A stretch of DNA of 64,000 bases from Candidatus Latescibacterota bacterium (lineage in GTDB: Bacteria; JAAXHH01). The translations under genes and the position numbers were made by a program. Each line of letters starts with the position of its first letter. Position 1 is the first letter of the stretch. The notes beneath the pieces are model-generated. The model was not told the origin of the DNA, ran no database searches, and saw only the letters and a program-made list of their open reading frames with translations. This document shows positions 51,386-59,681 of the stretch, one piece after another. Location of the stretch: contig JAJEAN010000007.1 of the NCBI GenBank assembly GCA_022822725.1, forward strand, positions 1,933,045 through 1,997,044. The letters are read 5' to 3'.

Positions 51386-52861
51386 ATGCCCAATTCCACG
51401 CCCAATATCATCTACATCCTCGCGGACGACATGGGGTACGGCGACATGGGGTGCAACAACCCCGATTCGAAGATCCCGACGCCGAACCTGGATTTGCTCG
51501 CCGAGGGAGGCATGCGGTTCACCGACGCCCACGCCCCGTCGAGCGTGTGCACACCGAGCCGCTACGCCCTGCTGACCGGCCGCTACTGCTGGCGCACGCC
51601 CCTGAAGAACAGCGTCCTGTGGCCCTACGATCCGCCCCTCATCGAGCCCGGTCGGCTCACTGCGGCGGAGATGCTTCGCGAGCAGGGATACCGTACTGCA
51701 TGCATCGGCAAATGGCACCTGGGATGGGAGTGGGCTACCCGCGACGGGAAACCGGCCCACGAAGGCACGGCGGTGGGCAGGCTGGACCGCGAGATCCGGG
51801 AGGAGCGGGAACGGCACGTCGATTTCGGGCACCCCATGCGCGGCGGACCGGTCGATTGCGGGTTCGACACGTACTTCGGCGTGGACGTGCCGAATTTCCC
51901 GCCCTACACCTGGTTCGAGCAGGACCGTCTTGCGGGGGAGCCCACCGTACCCAAGCCCGATGAAATGTTCGGATGGCCCGGTGCCATGAAACCCGGCTGG
52001 ACGCTCGAGGAGATGATCCCCGCGTTCATACGCCGCGTGGTGAACTACATCGAATCGTCGGGGCCCGATCCGTTCTTCCTGTATTTCCCGCTCACCTCAC
52101 CCCACACGCCCATCGTGCCCAACGCGCCGTTCATCGGCCGGAGCGGCGCGGGGCGCTACGGCGACTTCGTGTGCGAAGTGGACTGGGTGGTGGGCCAGGT
52201 CATGGCGGCCCTGGACCGGCACGGCATCGCCGACGACACCCTGCTGATCTTCACGAGCGACAACGGACCGGAGTGCGCTCCCGCCGCGGACGGCGGGAGT
52301 TACGAGCATGCGCGGGTCCACGGCCACTACAGCATGGCGAACCTGCGCGGCGTCAAGCGCGATACCTGGGAAGGCGGGCACCGCGTTCCCTTCCTCGCCC
52401 GGTGGCCGGACGTCACGCCCGCCGGTGCGGTCTGCGACCAGCTTACTACCCTGGGCGACTTCATGGCGACCTGCGCCGACCTGGCCGGCGTCGAACTCGC
52501 AGAAGACGAAGGCGAGGACAGCGTGAGCATGCTGCCGCTGTTGCAGGGCGACACGGATGATCCGGTGCGGGACTTCGCCATACACCACAGTTGTCACGGC
52601 AAATTCGCCTTACGCAAGGACAACTGGGTTTTCATCGATGCCCCCGACGGAGATGACAACCGCGAACCGGACTGGTTCAAGGAAGAGCGCGGTTACGTGG
52701 CCCACGACTTCCCCGGTGAGCTTTTCGATCTCGACAAGGACATTTCGGAACGGGTAAACCGGTACGGCGACCACCCGGAACTCGTCCGGGAAATGTCGCA
52801 GTTGCTGGAACGGGTTAAATCGGAGCACATCGCGGACAGGCCCTCGCCCGCCATGGGTTAA
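51386..52861 (+). CDS. Sulfatase (arylsulfatase A-like, formylglycine type)
   Basis: A 491-residue enzyme that hydrolyses sulfate esters. The start is IIYILADDMGYGDMGC with the metal-binding Asp pair. The signature CTPSRYALLTGRY holds the cysteine that a formylglycine-generating enzyme would convert to the active aldehyde. IGKWHLG and TSDNGPE carry further active-site residues. No signal peptide is visible, which would place it in the cytoplasm. A downstream HAD phosphatase follows after 11 bp, so they may be one transcript. The target is probably a sulfated polysaccharide or algal metabolite, consistent with the glycan-related genes elsewhere. Confidence 0.9.
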   Translation: MPNSTPNIIYILADDMGYGDMGCNNPDSKIPTPNLDLLAEGGMRFTDAHAPSSVCTPSRYALLTGRYCWRTPLKNSVLWPYDPPLIEPGRLTAAEMLREQGYRTACIGKWHLGWEWATRDGKPAHEGTAVGRLDREIREERERHVDFGHPMRGGPVDCGFDTYFGVDVPNFPPYTWFEQDRLAGEPTVPKPDEMFGWPGAMKPGWTLEEMIPAFIRRVVNYIESSGPDPFFLYFPLTSPHTPIVPNAPFIGRSGAGRYGDFVCEVDWVVGQVMAALDRHGIADDTLLIFTSDNGPECAPAADGGSYEHARVHGHYSMANLRGVKRDTWEGGHRVPFLARWPDVTPAGAVCDQLTTLGDFMATCADLAGVELAEDEGEDSVSMLPLLQGDTDDPVRDFAIHHSCHGKFALRKDNWVFIDAPDGDDNREPDWFKEERGYVAHDFPGELFDLDKDISERVNRYGDHPELVREMSQLLERVKSEHIADRPSPAMG

Positions 52862-52872
52862 TTTGGAAGAAA

Positions 52873-53523
52873 ATGAAACGCTGTGTGCTTTTCGACCTGG
52901 ATGGTACGCTGATCGATACCTGGGACCTGTACGTCCGGGCCATGGAGCGTACCCTCGAAGAGATCAGCCACGAGGTAATCCCCGCGGACCGGCTTGCGAC
53001 CCTCCGGCTGAATTCCGAGCCGCGGCTGCTGGGGTATTTCGTTCCTCATCACGAGGTCGGCGGTGCCCATCGGCGGTTTCTGGCGAACTACCATGCCCTC
53101 CACGCAACCTGTTTCGGCGGCGTCTACCCGGGTGTTCAGGATCTGTTGAAAACCCTCCGAAATCGTGGAAATAAAACAGGCATCGTTACTGGAAAGAGCC
53201 GGGGTGCCTGGGAGATTACGCTCCGCCATGTCCCCCTGTCCCCTTTTGACACCCTGGTCTTCGATGACGACGTATCCGAACCCAAGCCGGACAGCGAGGG
53301 TATCGTGAAGGCGATGGCCGACCTGGGCGCTTCACCTTCGGAGACGATCTACGTAGGCGATTCCCTGAGCGACCTGGAAGCCGCGACTGCGGCGGACGTG
53401 CAGTTTCTGGGCGCCAGGTGGTCGAAGACCGAAGCGGAAATCAGTACGTTCGAAAAGGCCGCCGCCGGTATCGGGCCATATACCTGTATCGGCCATCCCG
53501 GCGAGGTTGAGCGGTTTCTGTAG
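52873..53523 (+). CDS. HAD-superfamily phosphatase (phosphoglycolate-phosphatase-like)
   Basis: A 216-residue hydrolase with motif I FDLDGTLIDTWD, motif II TGKSRG, the lysine in EPKPDSEGI and motif IV YVGDSLSDLEAATAAD. This order and a four-helix cap match the phosphoglycolate phosphatase/pyrophosphatase group. GGAAG lies just before the ATG. It starts 11 bp after the sulfatase and ends 77 bp before a PhyH gene, all on the same strand. Substrate unknown. Confidence 0.86.
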   Translation: MKRCVLFDLDGTLIDTWDLYVRAMERTLEEISHEVIPADRLATLRLNSEPRLLGYFVPHHEVGGAHRRFLANYHALHATCFGGVYPGVQDLLKTLRNRGNKTGIVTGKSRGAWEITLRHVPLSPFDTLVFDDDVSEPKPDSEGIVKAMADLGASPSETIYVGDSLSDLEAATAADVQFLGARWSKTEAEISTFEKAAAGIGPYTCIGHPGEVERFL

Positions 53524-53600
53524 ATTCTCAAGGAAAGCTTGCGATAGTGGGCTCCCTGTCGACCGGTGTTATGGCGACAGTCTCCATGCCGGAGGAAACC

Positions 53601-54449
53601 ATGCCGGACTACAACTATCATTTCCATCGCGATGATCTCGACGCGGCCCTGTCCTGCCTGGATGAACACGGTTTCTGCGTCATCCAAAAGATGATCGACC
53701 AGGATATGGTGACTGCCCTGAAGCAGTCCATCGACCGGCACCTGGACCCGGTCGGCGACCTGGCACCGGCGTCCAACCGGTACCACATGTCCTTCGCGGA
53801 AGACAGCGAGCCCGTCTGGGACCTGGTCGACAATCCGGCCTACATGAAATTCATCCAAACCGTGCACGGCACGACGGACCTCTGCCTGCACCGCTCCGCG
53901 GCCATACTGCGCACGCCGGGAGAGGGCATGGGCCGGTGGCACCAGGACCACCGTGGACATATCGATAACCCTCAGCAGGCCAACGACGTCCTGAACCGAT
54001 ACCCCATCCCCAGCGGCTGCTGGTTCTACCTCAATGGCAGCCATCCCGACCGCAGCGGCATCGCGGTCATCGAGAAGTCACACTATCCCGAATGGGACGG
54101 CCCCGCGGGGTTCGTCATGGGACCGAACCGAAGCGGTCTGTACCCCGAAGGCGGGACGCCGGATACGCCCTACGACCCCATGTCCGTGCCCGGCTGCGTC
54201 CCGGTCGTCGCCGATCCGGGCGACCTGATCTGCTTCGCCGCGCTCACCTGGCACGCCAACATGGCCACCCGCGAACGCCGCTACTCCTGTGGGTTCGGAT
54301 TCCGGCCCAAAGCCTGGCGCATCGACGCGCCCTGGCCGCTACCCGATTCGGCCGCAGCCCTGACCGAACGGCTTCCCGACCGTCTCAAACATTATACCGA
54401 TGGTTACACGGGTTTTGATGGGAAGTGGCGGGCGGATGAGGCTGGCTGA
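53601..54449 (+). CDS. Phytanoyl-CoA dioxygenase (PhyH) family protein
   Basis: A PhyH-type Fe(II)/2-oxoglutarate oxygenase, third in the window. The HxD is in GRWHQDHRGHI (about residue 115). The distal His is in LTWHANMATRERRYS, with the following Arg for 2-oxoglutarate. I use ATG 53601, preceded by a perfect GGAGGAAACC; the track start at 53547 adds 18 residues without a ribosome site. This gives 282 residues. It differs from the other two PhyH proteins in the middle section and is likely to act on a different substrate. Confidence 0.87.
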   Translation: MPDYNYHFHRDDLDAALSCLDEHGFCVIQKMIDQDMVTALKQSIDRHLDPVGDLAPASNRYHMSFAEDSEPVWDLVDNPAYMKFIQTVHGTTDLCLHRSAAILRTPGEGMGRWHQDHRGHIDNPQQANDVLNRYPIPSGCWFYLNGSHPDRSGIAVIEKSHYPEWDGPAGFVMGPNRSGLYPEGGTPDTPYDPMSVPGCVPVVADPGDLICFAALTWHANMATRERRYSCGFGFRPKAWRIDAPWPLPDSAAALTERLPDRLKHYTDGYTGFDGKWRADEAG

Positions 54450-54551
54450 ACCGTCAATTGAAGCTGATGCACCAGAGTCTACGCGCCGGCAATACGACAT
54501 GACAGCCCGGTTCATCCATGAAGCAGTAACCACCAGATGGACAAGTGACTC

Positions 54552-55370
54552 TTGCGCTCCCAACCGTTCAGCCCCGGTGATCTTCCGGATCCCGTACGCG
54601 ATCGCCTGAGGGGCTACTCGACCGACGGCCGGAACCTGCGGACCGAGTCGTGCTCGAACGTGAATCTCTTCACGCACCCCATGCCCACGAAGCCGGGCCT
54701 TGTCCTGAAAATGAGAGACGTCCGGATAAGACCACAGGAACCGGACCTGCTGACGGAGACCGTGGCACTGACGTGGCTGCGGGATAAACTTTCCGTGCCC
54801 GAATGCCGGTGTTTTCACGTGGAAGGCGATACGCAGTTTTTGGTCATGACGCAATTGGAAGGCGTCACGGGGATCCATCCGGACGTGGCCGGCGATCCGG
54901 AGCGTCTCGTGCCAGAATTCGCACGGGGCCTGCGGGAAGTCCATGCCCTGAGTACTGAATCCTGCACCCTGGACTGGCGCATGTCGCGATTCATCCCGTG
55001 GGCGGAAGGGTTGATCGAAAGCGGCGCGCTGGACGAGGACATTCCCGAAGGCGAAACTCGAACCTTTTTGTATGAAAAGCTATCTGTTATAAAGGAGGCC
55101 GTCCCCGGGGAGGAAGACCTTGTCTTTACCCACGGCGATTACTGCCTGCCCAACGTCATGTTCAAGGAAGGCAAGCTGAGCGGTTATATCGACCTGGGCT
55201 ACGCCGGGGTCGGCGACCGGTACCTGGATCTCGTGGCCGCCTGCGGGACGATCCGCCGGAACCTGGGTGAAGCATGGATCGGCCCGTTCTTCGAGGCATA
55301 TGGTCTCGAGGAACCGGACCCGGAAAAACTGAACGCGTATCAAAAAGTGCATGACTCAGTATTCTGGTAG
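54552..55370 (+). CDS. APH(3')-like phosphotransferase
   Basis: A 272-residue kinase of the aminoglycoside-phosphotransferase fold. The catalytic loop is VFTHGDYCLPNVMFKEG and the metal segment is GYIDLGYAGVGDRYLDLV, the Asp-Leu-Gly form typical of APH(3') enzymes. The N-lobe is short: NVNLFTHPMPTKPGLVLKMRD. Start is TTG 54552, as no ATG with ribosome site is in frame. The IMPase-like gene begins seven bases after its stop. A small-molecule kinase next to a phosphatase suggests opposing or sequential steps on one metabolite, but this is inference. Antibiotic modification is possible. Confidence 0.8.
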   Translation: MRSQPFSPGDLPDPVRDRLRGYSTDGRNLRTESCSNVNLFTHPMPTKPGLVLKMRDVRIRPQEPDLLTETVALTWLRDKLSVPECRCFHVEGDTQFLVMTQLEGVTGIHPDVAGDPERLVPEFARGLREVHALSTESCTLDWRMSRFIPWAEGLIESGALDEDIPEGETRTFLYEKLSVIKEAVPGEEDLVFTHGDYCLPNVMFKEGKLSGYIDLGYAGVGDRYLDLVAACGTIRRNLGEAWIGPFFEAYGLEEPDPEKLNAYQKVHDSVFW

Positions 55371-55376
55371 ACCGTT

Positions 55377-56201
55377 ATGAAAATCCCCCACGCTGAAGTC
55401 GAGGCGCTGCTGCGCGAAGCGGCCGATCAGATCGTCATGCCGCTTTGGAAAAACCTGGGGCAGAAGGACGTAGCCAGGAAAGGCGCGGGCGATTTAACGA
55501 CCACCGCGGATACGCGTTGCGAGGCGTTCCTGTCGTCTCATCTGCCCGGGTTGATCGAGGGCTCGCTGGTCCTGGGCGAAGAGAGTGTTTATGAAGACCC
55601 CGACCTGCTGGCCACCTTGCACACGGACGCTCCCGTCTGGGTAATCGATCCACTGGATGGGACCCGGTACTTCGCGGCCGGACAGCCGCAATTCGCCATC
55701 ATGGTCTGCCTCATTCAATCGGGCACGACCATCGGGGCATGGATTCTCATGCCCCTGGACGGCCTGCTGACCAGCGCGGAGCGGGGATGCGGCGCTTTCG
55801 AAGGCAGTGAGCGCCTGACCGTGGATCCCTCGCGCCTTCCCCTGGAACGTGCGCGAGGCGTGGCCATGACTAGGTACCTCCCGGAATCCCTGAAACCAAC
55901 CGCCGTAGCAGCTTCCCGCACTTTCCTCTTCATCGAACGCACCCGGTGCGCCGGCTACAATTACCCATCTTTTGCGAGAAGCGAACTGCATTTTCTGTTC
56001 TTCTACCGCACGCTGGTCTGGGACCACGCGCCGGGCGTCCTGATCGCGGAGGAAGCGGGCGGATTCGTTCGACGACTGGACGGGACGGAGTATTCGCCGG
56101 TGGACGATCGCAAGGGGTTGCTTAGCGCTGCGAATCCAGATATGTGGGCGTCGATACAGAAGAGGCTGGTTCCGAGTATTTCGGTGGTCCGTTCAGAGTA
56201 G
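55377..56201 (+). CDS. Inositol monophosphatase-family phosphatase
   Basis: A 274-residue member of the IMPase/FBPase/CysQ superfamily of Mg-dependent phosphatases. The metal motif WVIDPLDGTRYFAAG and the upstream LGEESVYED block with the acidic metal ligand are clear. The C-terminal WDHAPGVLIAEEAGG is the third signature. Start is the ATG right after the preceding kinase gene. Members act on inositol phosphate, histidinol phosphate, or 3'-phosphoadenosine 5'-phosphate; which one applies is not decidable by eye. Confidence 0.88.
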   Translation: MKIPHAEVEALLREAADQIVMPLWKNLGQKDVARKGAGDLTTTADTRCEAFLSSHLPGLIEGSLVLGEESVYEDPDLLATLHTDAPVWVIDPLDGTRYFAAGQPQFAIMVCLIQSGTTIGAWILMPLDGLLTSAERGCGAFEGSERLTVDPSRLPLERARGVAMTRYLPESLKPTAVAASRTFLFIERTRCAGYNYPSFARSELHFLFFYRTLVWDHAPGVLIAEEAGGFVRRLDGTEYSPVDDRKGLLSAANPDMWASIQKRLVPSISVVRSE

Positions 56202-56284
56202 TGCGTTATGAATCGGCGTGTGTTCCGCTTCGCCCGGCTAGCACCGCTTCGCCTGGTTGGCATTTCGTAGTCAGCCCTATACAA

Positions 56285-56351
56285 TGTCAAAAATTCTTGA
56301 CACGTCACGTAGTGTCTGATATTTTTTACATCATGTCAATAACACCAGACA
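56285..56351 (+). promoter_or_regulatory. Promoter with overlapping TGTC-type inverted repeats before DUF2178-XRE pair
   Basis: A consensus TTGACA (56297-56302), a 17-bp spacer and TATTTT (56320-56325) make a good sigma-70-type promoter. The same stretch holds TGTCAA-6-TTGACA (56285-56302), GACAC-8-GTGTC (56299-56316), and distant TGTCTG/CAGACA half-sites (56313 and 56346). Such dense half-sites over the promoter suggest an operator, probably for the adjoining XRE regulator. Confidence 0.6.
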
Positions 56352-56374
56352 TTTCAACCGTATTGGGAGACCCT

Positions 56375-56794
56375 ATGGATATGTCCTTCGAGGAGAAGAG
56401 CGTCTGGATTCAACTCGCCAGTCTCGTCGTCGGCCTGGGCGGATACCTGGTCGTCGCAGGCCTTATGCTGTCGAACGGTGTCAGCGCCTTGCCGCCCTTC
56501 GTGCCGGTCTTCGCCGTGGCGGTCGTCCTCATCGTGGCCGTCAATATCGCGGGACACGTCGTCGCGGCGGTCACCAGCCGGTCGCACGAGGCCGACGAGC
56601 GTGATCGGCTCATCGGTTGTCGCGCGGAGAGCGGATCGTCGTGGATTCTGGGCGTCGGCGTAATTGGTGCGATCATGGCGCTGATCCTGTCGGTCAGCGG
56701 CGTCTGGGTGGCGCACCTGCTCCTCATCTCGCTGTTCGGTTCCGAGGTGGTGAAGGAAGTGTTGCAGATCGTCTACTACCGCCGGGGGGTCTGA
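56375..56794 (+). CDS. DUF2178-like four-helix membrane protein
   Basis: A membrane protein with four predicted transmembrane helices arranged as two pairs (about residues 12-33, 40-62, 85-105 and 110-130 from this start). Between the pairs is an EADERDRLI segment, the hallmark of DUF2178. I use ATG 56375 (MDMSFEEK), which has GGGAG six bases upstream; an in-frame ATG at 56333 lies within the operator region. It is followed three bases later by an XRE regulator, the usual partner of this family. Function unknown; possibly a stress or signal-responsive membrane component. Confidence 0.72.
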   Translation: MDMSFEEKSVWIQLASLVVGLGGYLVVAGLMLSNGVSALPPFVPVFAVAVVLIVAVNIAGHVVAAVTSRSHEADERDRLIGCRAESGSSWILGVGVIGAIMALILSVSGVWVAHLLLISLFGSEVVKEVLQIVYYRRGV

Positions 56795-56796
56795 AC

Positions 56797-57024
56797 GTGG
56801 CGCAGTCGGGGAAGAGCATCCGCAACCGGATCCGGATCCTGCGGTTCCATCATGACGAGATGACGCAGCAGCAACTCGCGGACCAGGTCGGCGTTACCCG
56901 GCAGACGGTCAACGCGATCGAGGGCGGCAAGTATTCGCCGTCGCTCGAGGTCGCGTTCCGGATTGCCCACGTGTTCGGCAAGCCGATCGAAGAAGTGTTT
57001 CAGTTCGTTGACGCGTCCGGGTGA
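56797..57024 (+). CDS. XRE-family transcriptional regulator, short
   Basis: A 75-residue helix-turn-helix regulator of the YozG-like type that pairs with small membrane proteins. Begins with GTG 56797 and reads VAQSGKSIRNRIRILR, then QQLADQVGVTRQTVNAIEGG (the DNA-binding helices) and a C-terminal FGKPIEEVFQF. The track ORF at 56617 is a longer frame overlapping the membrane-protein gene; the GTG with preceding GGGGGG is the natural start. It is encoded with the DUF2178 gene and is the likely repressor acting at the palindromes upstream of the pair. Confidence 0.82.
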   Translation: MAQSGKSIRNRIRILRFHHDEMTQQQLADQVGVTRQTVNAIEGGKYSPSLEVAFRIAHVFGKPIEEVFQFVDASG

Positions 57025-57088
57025 AGGGGCAGGTGTCCGGGTGACGGGGCAGGCGGCGGCACATACCGGCGTATATACCCACGGACAA

Positions 57089-58306
57089 TCATGACGCTCG
57101 ATTCGCCGGCCGCTGCCCGACGTACTTCGCCCTGGGCCGGATCAACCGGTCCCTTTCGTACTGCTCTATGGCGTGACCGATCCAGCCGGCGGAGCGTCCC
57201 AGAGCGAAAAGCGCCATGCCGCTTCCATCGGGCATGTTCAGCACACGCACCAGGGTCGTCAATGCCACGTCGATGTTGTACCGGTCTGAAACGAGTCGGT
57301 GGGTGGTTTCGATGATCTCGCGGGCGAGTCCCAGGTCTTTCGATCGTGGGAAGCGCGCTTCCATCATTTCTAAAAGCAGTTTCGCCCTCGGGTCCACGTC
57401 CCGGTACACGGCGTGCCCGAATCCGGGAATCCCCTCGCCCCGTCGGAGCCGGGCAACGATCGTCTTTTCCGCGCTGCCGCTGGATTCCGCCTCCCTGAAC
57501 AGCGTTTCCACGCGCTCATGGGCCGCGCCGTGCTTGAATCCCCGAAGCGCCGCCAGGCCCGCGCCCACCGCACCGTAAGGCGTTGCGCCGGCCGATGCGG
57601 CACAACGCGCGGTAAACGTCGAAACGTTCAGTTCGTGGTCCGCGAACAGCACCAGCGTCGAGTTGATCAGTTCCGCGGCGCCATCGGTTTCCGCCGCCCA
57701 GGCCCTGCTCACCGCCCGGGCGATGCCCCCCAGGGGGTTCTCCCCCGTGGCGACAGCCGCCAGGAACCAGAGTATCCGCATTCCCGTGGTCGCAACGGCT
57801 TCCGGCTGCAGGTCATACGCGGTTAGGTCTTCGGCTTCCGCCAGGGGCAACAATGCCTGGAACCGTTCGACGGGCTTGAGCGGCCGCAAACGCCGCAGGA
57901 TTTCCCTGTCCTCCAGGGGATCTCCGGTGGGTATGGAGAAGCCGAACCTCGTATCGCCCGTCCAGATCAGGGCCGCGACGCGTTCAAACGATTCGGTGGC
58001 CGCCAGGTTCAACACATCCCGCCCCCGGTAATACAATCCCTCATCGGCGATCAGCGTAATCGCCGACTCAAGCACGGGATCCCCGGTGTGCAGGGCCCTT
58101 CTCGCCGCCCAGTCCGGATTCCGGCGCGCTTTCTTCCGGGCTTTCAACCGTTCGACGTCCTCGCTGCGGTACAATCTTCTGCGCTTGCCGTCCCCGCTCG
58201 ATTCGGATCGGATCAAGCCCCGGCTCACATAGGAATACAGCGTCGAGGGACTGACGTTCAGTGCGCCGGCCGCCTCCAGGGACGTCAGGTGGCGCTTGTG
58301 CTTCAC
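57089..58306 (-). CDS. Citrate synthase-family protein with N-terminal HTH domain
   Basis: A 405-residue protein. Residues 1-60 are a MerR/excisionase-like HTH (LTSLEAAGALNVSPSTLYSYV, then RRRLYRSEDVERL), which would bind DNA or a partner. The rest is citrate synthase-like: catalytic-type residues lie in GFKHGAAHERV, GFGHAVYR and YNIDVALTTL, so all three positions are kept. I use GTG 58306 (AGGAG ten bases upstream); the track start at 58432 runs into the palindrome. Homologues with this fusion usually occur next to a second citrate synthase, as at 59682. A DNA-sensing or regulatory role combined with enzyme activity is plausible, but unproven. Confidence 0.84.
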   Translation of the reverse strand: MKHKRHLTSLEAAGALNVSPSTLYSYVSRGLIRSESSGDGKRRRLYRSEDVERLKARKKARRNPDWAARRALHTGDPVLESAITLIADEGLYYRGRDVLNLAATESFERVAALIWTGDTRFGFSIPTGDPLEDREILRRLRPLKPVERFQALLPLAEAEDLTAYDLQPEAVATTGMRILWFLAAVATGENPLGGIARAVSRAWAAETDGAAELINSTLVLFADHELNVSTFTARCAASAGATPYGAVGAGLAALRGFKHGAAHERVETLFREAESSGSAEKTIVARLRRGEGIPGFGHAVYRDVDPRAKLLLEMMEARFPRSKDLGLAREIIETTHRLVSDRYNIDVALTTLVRVLNMPDGSGMALFALGRSAGWIGHAIEQYERDRLIRPRAKYVGQRPANRAS

Positions 58307-58412
58307 GGTACGTGTTCTCCTGTCTCGGGTGAATGAAACATGCACGGGACCCCGATATCCCGGGACCTGGGTGTATACGGGGTGCGAGTCAGTCCAAATA
58401 CGGAAATACGGT

Positions 58413-58436
58413 AATATTGATTGATTAATCAATATT
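58413..58436. promoter_or_regulatory. 24-bp palindrome between divergent citrate synthase-like and leuB-like genes
   Basis: Perfect 10-bp arms AATATTGATT and AATCAATATT flank a 4-bp centre (GATT). It lies about 105 bp before the GTG of the HTH-fused citrate synthase gene and about 125 bp before the LeuB-like gene. The position suits an operator for both divergent genes. The HTH-fused protein is the obvious candidate binder. Confidence 0.6.
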
Positions 58437-58560
58437 GACGATATGTCAACCCTGTTTTATTTATATATCGGATTCGAACATGGACATAGTCATTTAAAGA
58501 AGGAAAGCACAGCGGGTAATGTTCGCATAAAATGAACAGGTGACGACCCAGGAGGCGCCG

Positions 58561-59634
58561 GTGTTTCACATCGCAGTATTGCCCGGGGACGGGATAGGTC
58601 CCGAGATTACGCGCGAGGCCGTCAAAGTGCTTAAGGCCGTCGGGGAGAAACGGCAGTTGGAACTCGGTTTCTCCCACCACCTGATCGGAGGTGCATCAAT
58701 CGATGCCCAGGGCGTTGCGCTGTCCGACGATCTTGTAGATACATGCCGGCGTAGCGACGCCATCCTGTTCGGCGCGGTAGGCGGCCCAAAATGGGATCAC
58801 CTGGATCTGCCCGACCGGGCCGATTACGCCCTGATTCGCTTGCGGCAGGAGCTGTCCGCATACGCGAATCTGAGGCAATTCAGGCTATATGCGGGTTTGG
58901 AGGATGCATCGGCCGTCAAGAACGACATCGTAGAGACCGGCATCGATTTCATCATATTGCGCGAGCTCTCCAGCGGCGCGTACTACGGCCGGCCGAAATT
59001 CAGGGAAGACACACCCCGGGGCAGGCGGGCCGTCGACACGATCGAGTACTATGATTACCAGGTCGAACGGCTGGCGCGCCATGGATTCGAACTGGCCCGG
59101 CAAAGACGGGCCAGACTGACCTCGATGTCAAAGTGGAACGCCCTGGAATCCTCCAGGCTCTGGCGCGACGTGGTCGAGGAAGTGGCGCAGGAATATCCGG
59201 ATGTAGATACGCGGCATGAAATCGTCGACGCGGGCGCGATGAACCTGATCCAGAGGCCGGCCGAATACGACGTGATCATCATGCCCAACATGTTCGGAGA
59301 CATACTGGGCGATGAAGCGGCGGTCCTGGCCGGCTCTATCGGGATGGTCCCGTCCGCGGAAATCTCCCTGGACGGCCCGTCGCTGTACGAGCCCATACAC
59401 GGAAGCGCGAACGACATCGAAGACAGAAACGTCGCGAATCCGATCGGAACGATCCTGAGTGCCGCCCTGCTGCTCAGGTACAGCCTCGGATGTCCGGACG
59501 GCGCCGGGGACATCGAACGCGCCGTGGGGAAAGTGATCGCGGAAGGTTACAGAACGGCGGACATATGGACATCCGGAGATCAACAGCGTGTATCTACGAC
59601 GGAAATGGGCGACCTGGTGGTTGAAATGTTGTAG
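58561..59634 (+). CDS. 3-Isopropylmalate dehydrogenase-like (LeuB family) enzyme
   Basis: A beta-hydroxyacid oxidative decarboxylase, NAD(P)-dependent. I use GTG 58561 (VFHIAVLPGDGIGPEI) with AGGAGG five bases upstream. Seen: LFGAVGGPKWD, LRQELSAYANLR with the substrate Arg pair, RELSSGAYYGRP and NMFGDILGDEAAVL with the metal Asp residues. The catalytic Lys is in MSKWNALESSRLW, where LeuB normally has VDKANVL, so it is a divergent member. Its place next to two citrate synthase-like genes raises the alternative that it acts on an isocitrate- or homoisocitrate-like substrate instead of in leucine synthesis. 357 residues. Confidence 0.82.
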   Translation: MFHIAVLPGDGIGPEITREAVKVLKAVGEKRQLELGFSHHLIGGASIDAQGVALSDDLVDTCRRSDAILFGAVGGPKWDHLDLPDRADYALIRLRQELSAYANLRQFRLYAGLEDASAVKNDIVETGIDFIILRELSSGAYYGRPKFREDTPRGRRAVDTIEYYDYQVERLARHGFELARQRRARLTSMSKWNALESSRLWRDVVEEVAQEYPDVDTRHEIVDAGAMNLIQRPAEYDVIIMPNMFGDILGDEAAVLAGSIGMVPSAEISLDGPSLYEPIHGSANDIEDRNVANPIGTILSAALLLRYSLGCPDGAGDIERAVGKVIAEGYRTADIWTSGDQQRVSTTEMGDLVVEML

Positions 59635-59681
59635 GAATGAGCATTGGTCGGTACCCGTGCAGCGACCGAAGGGAGCACATC

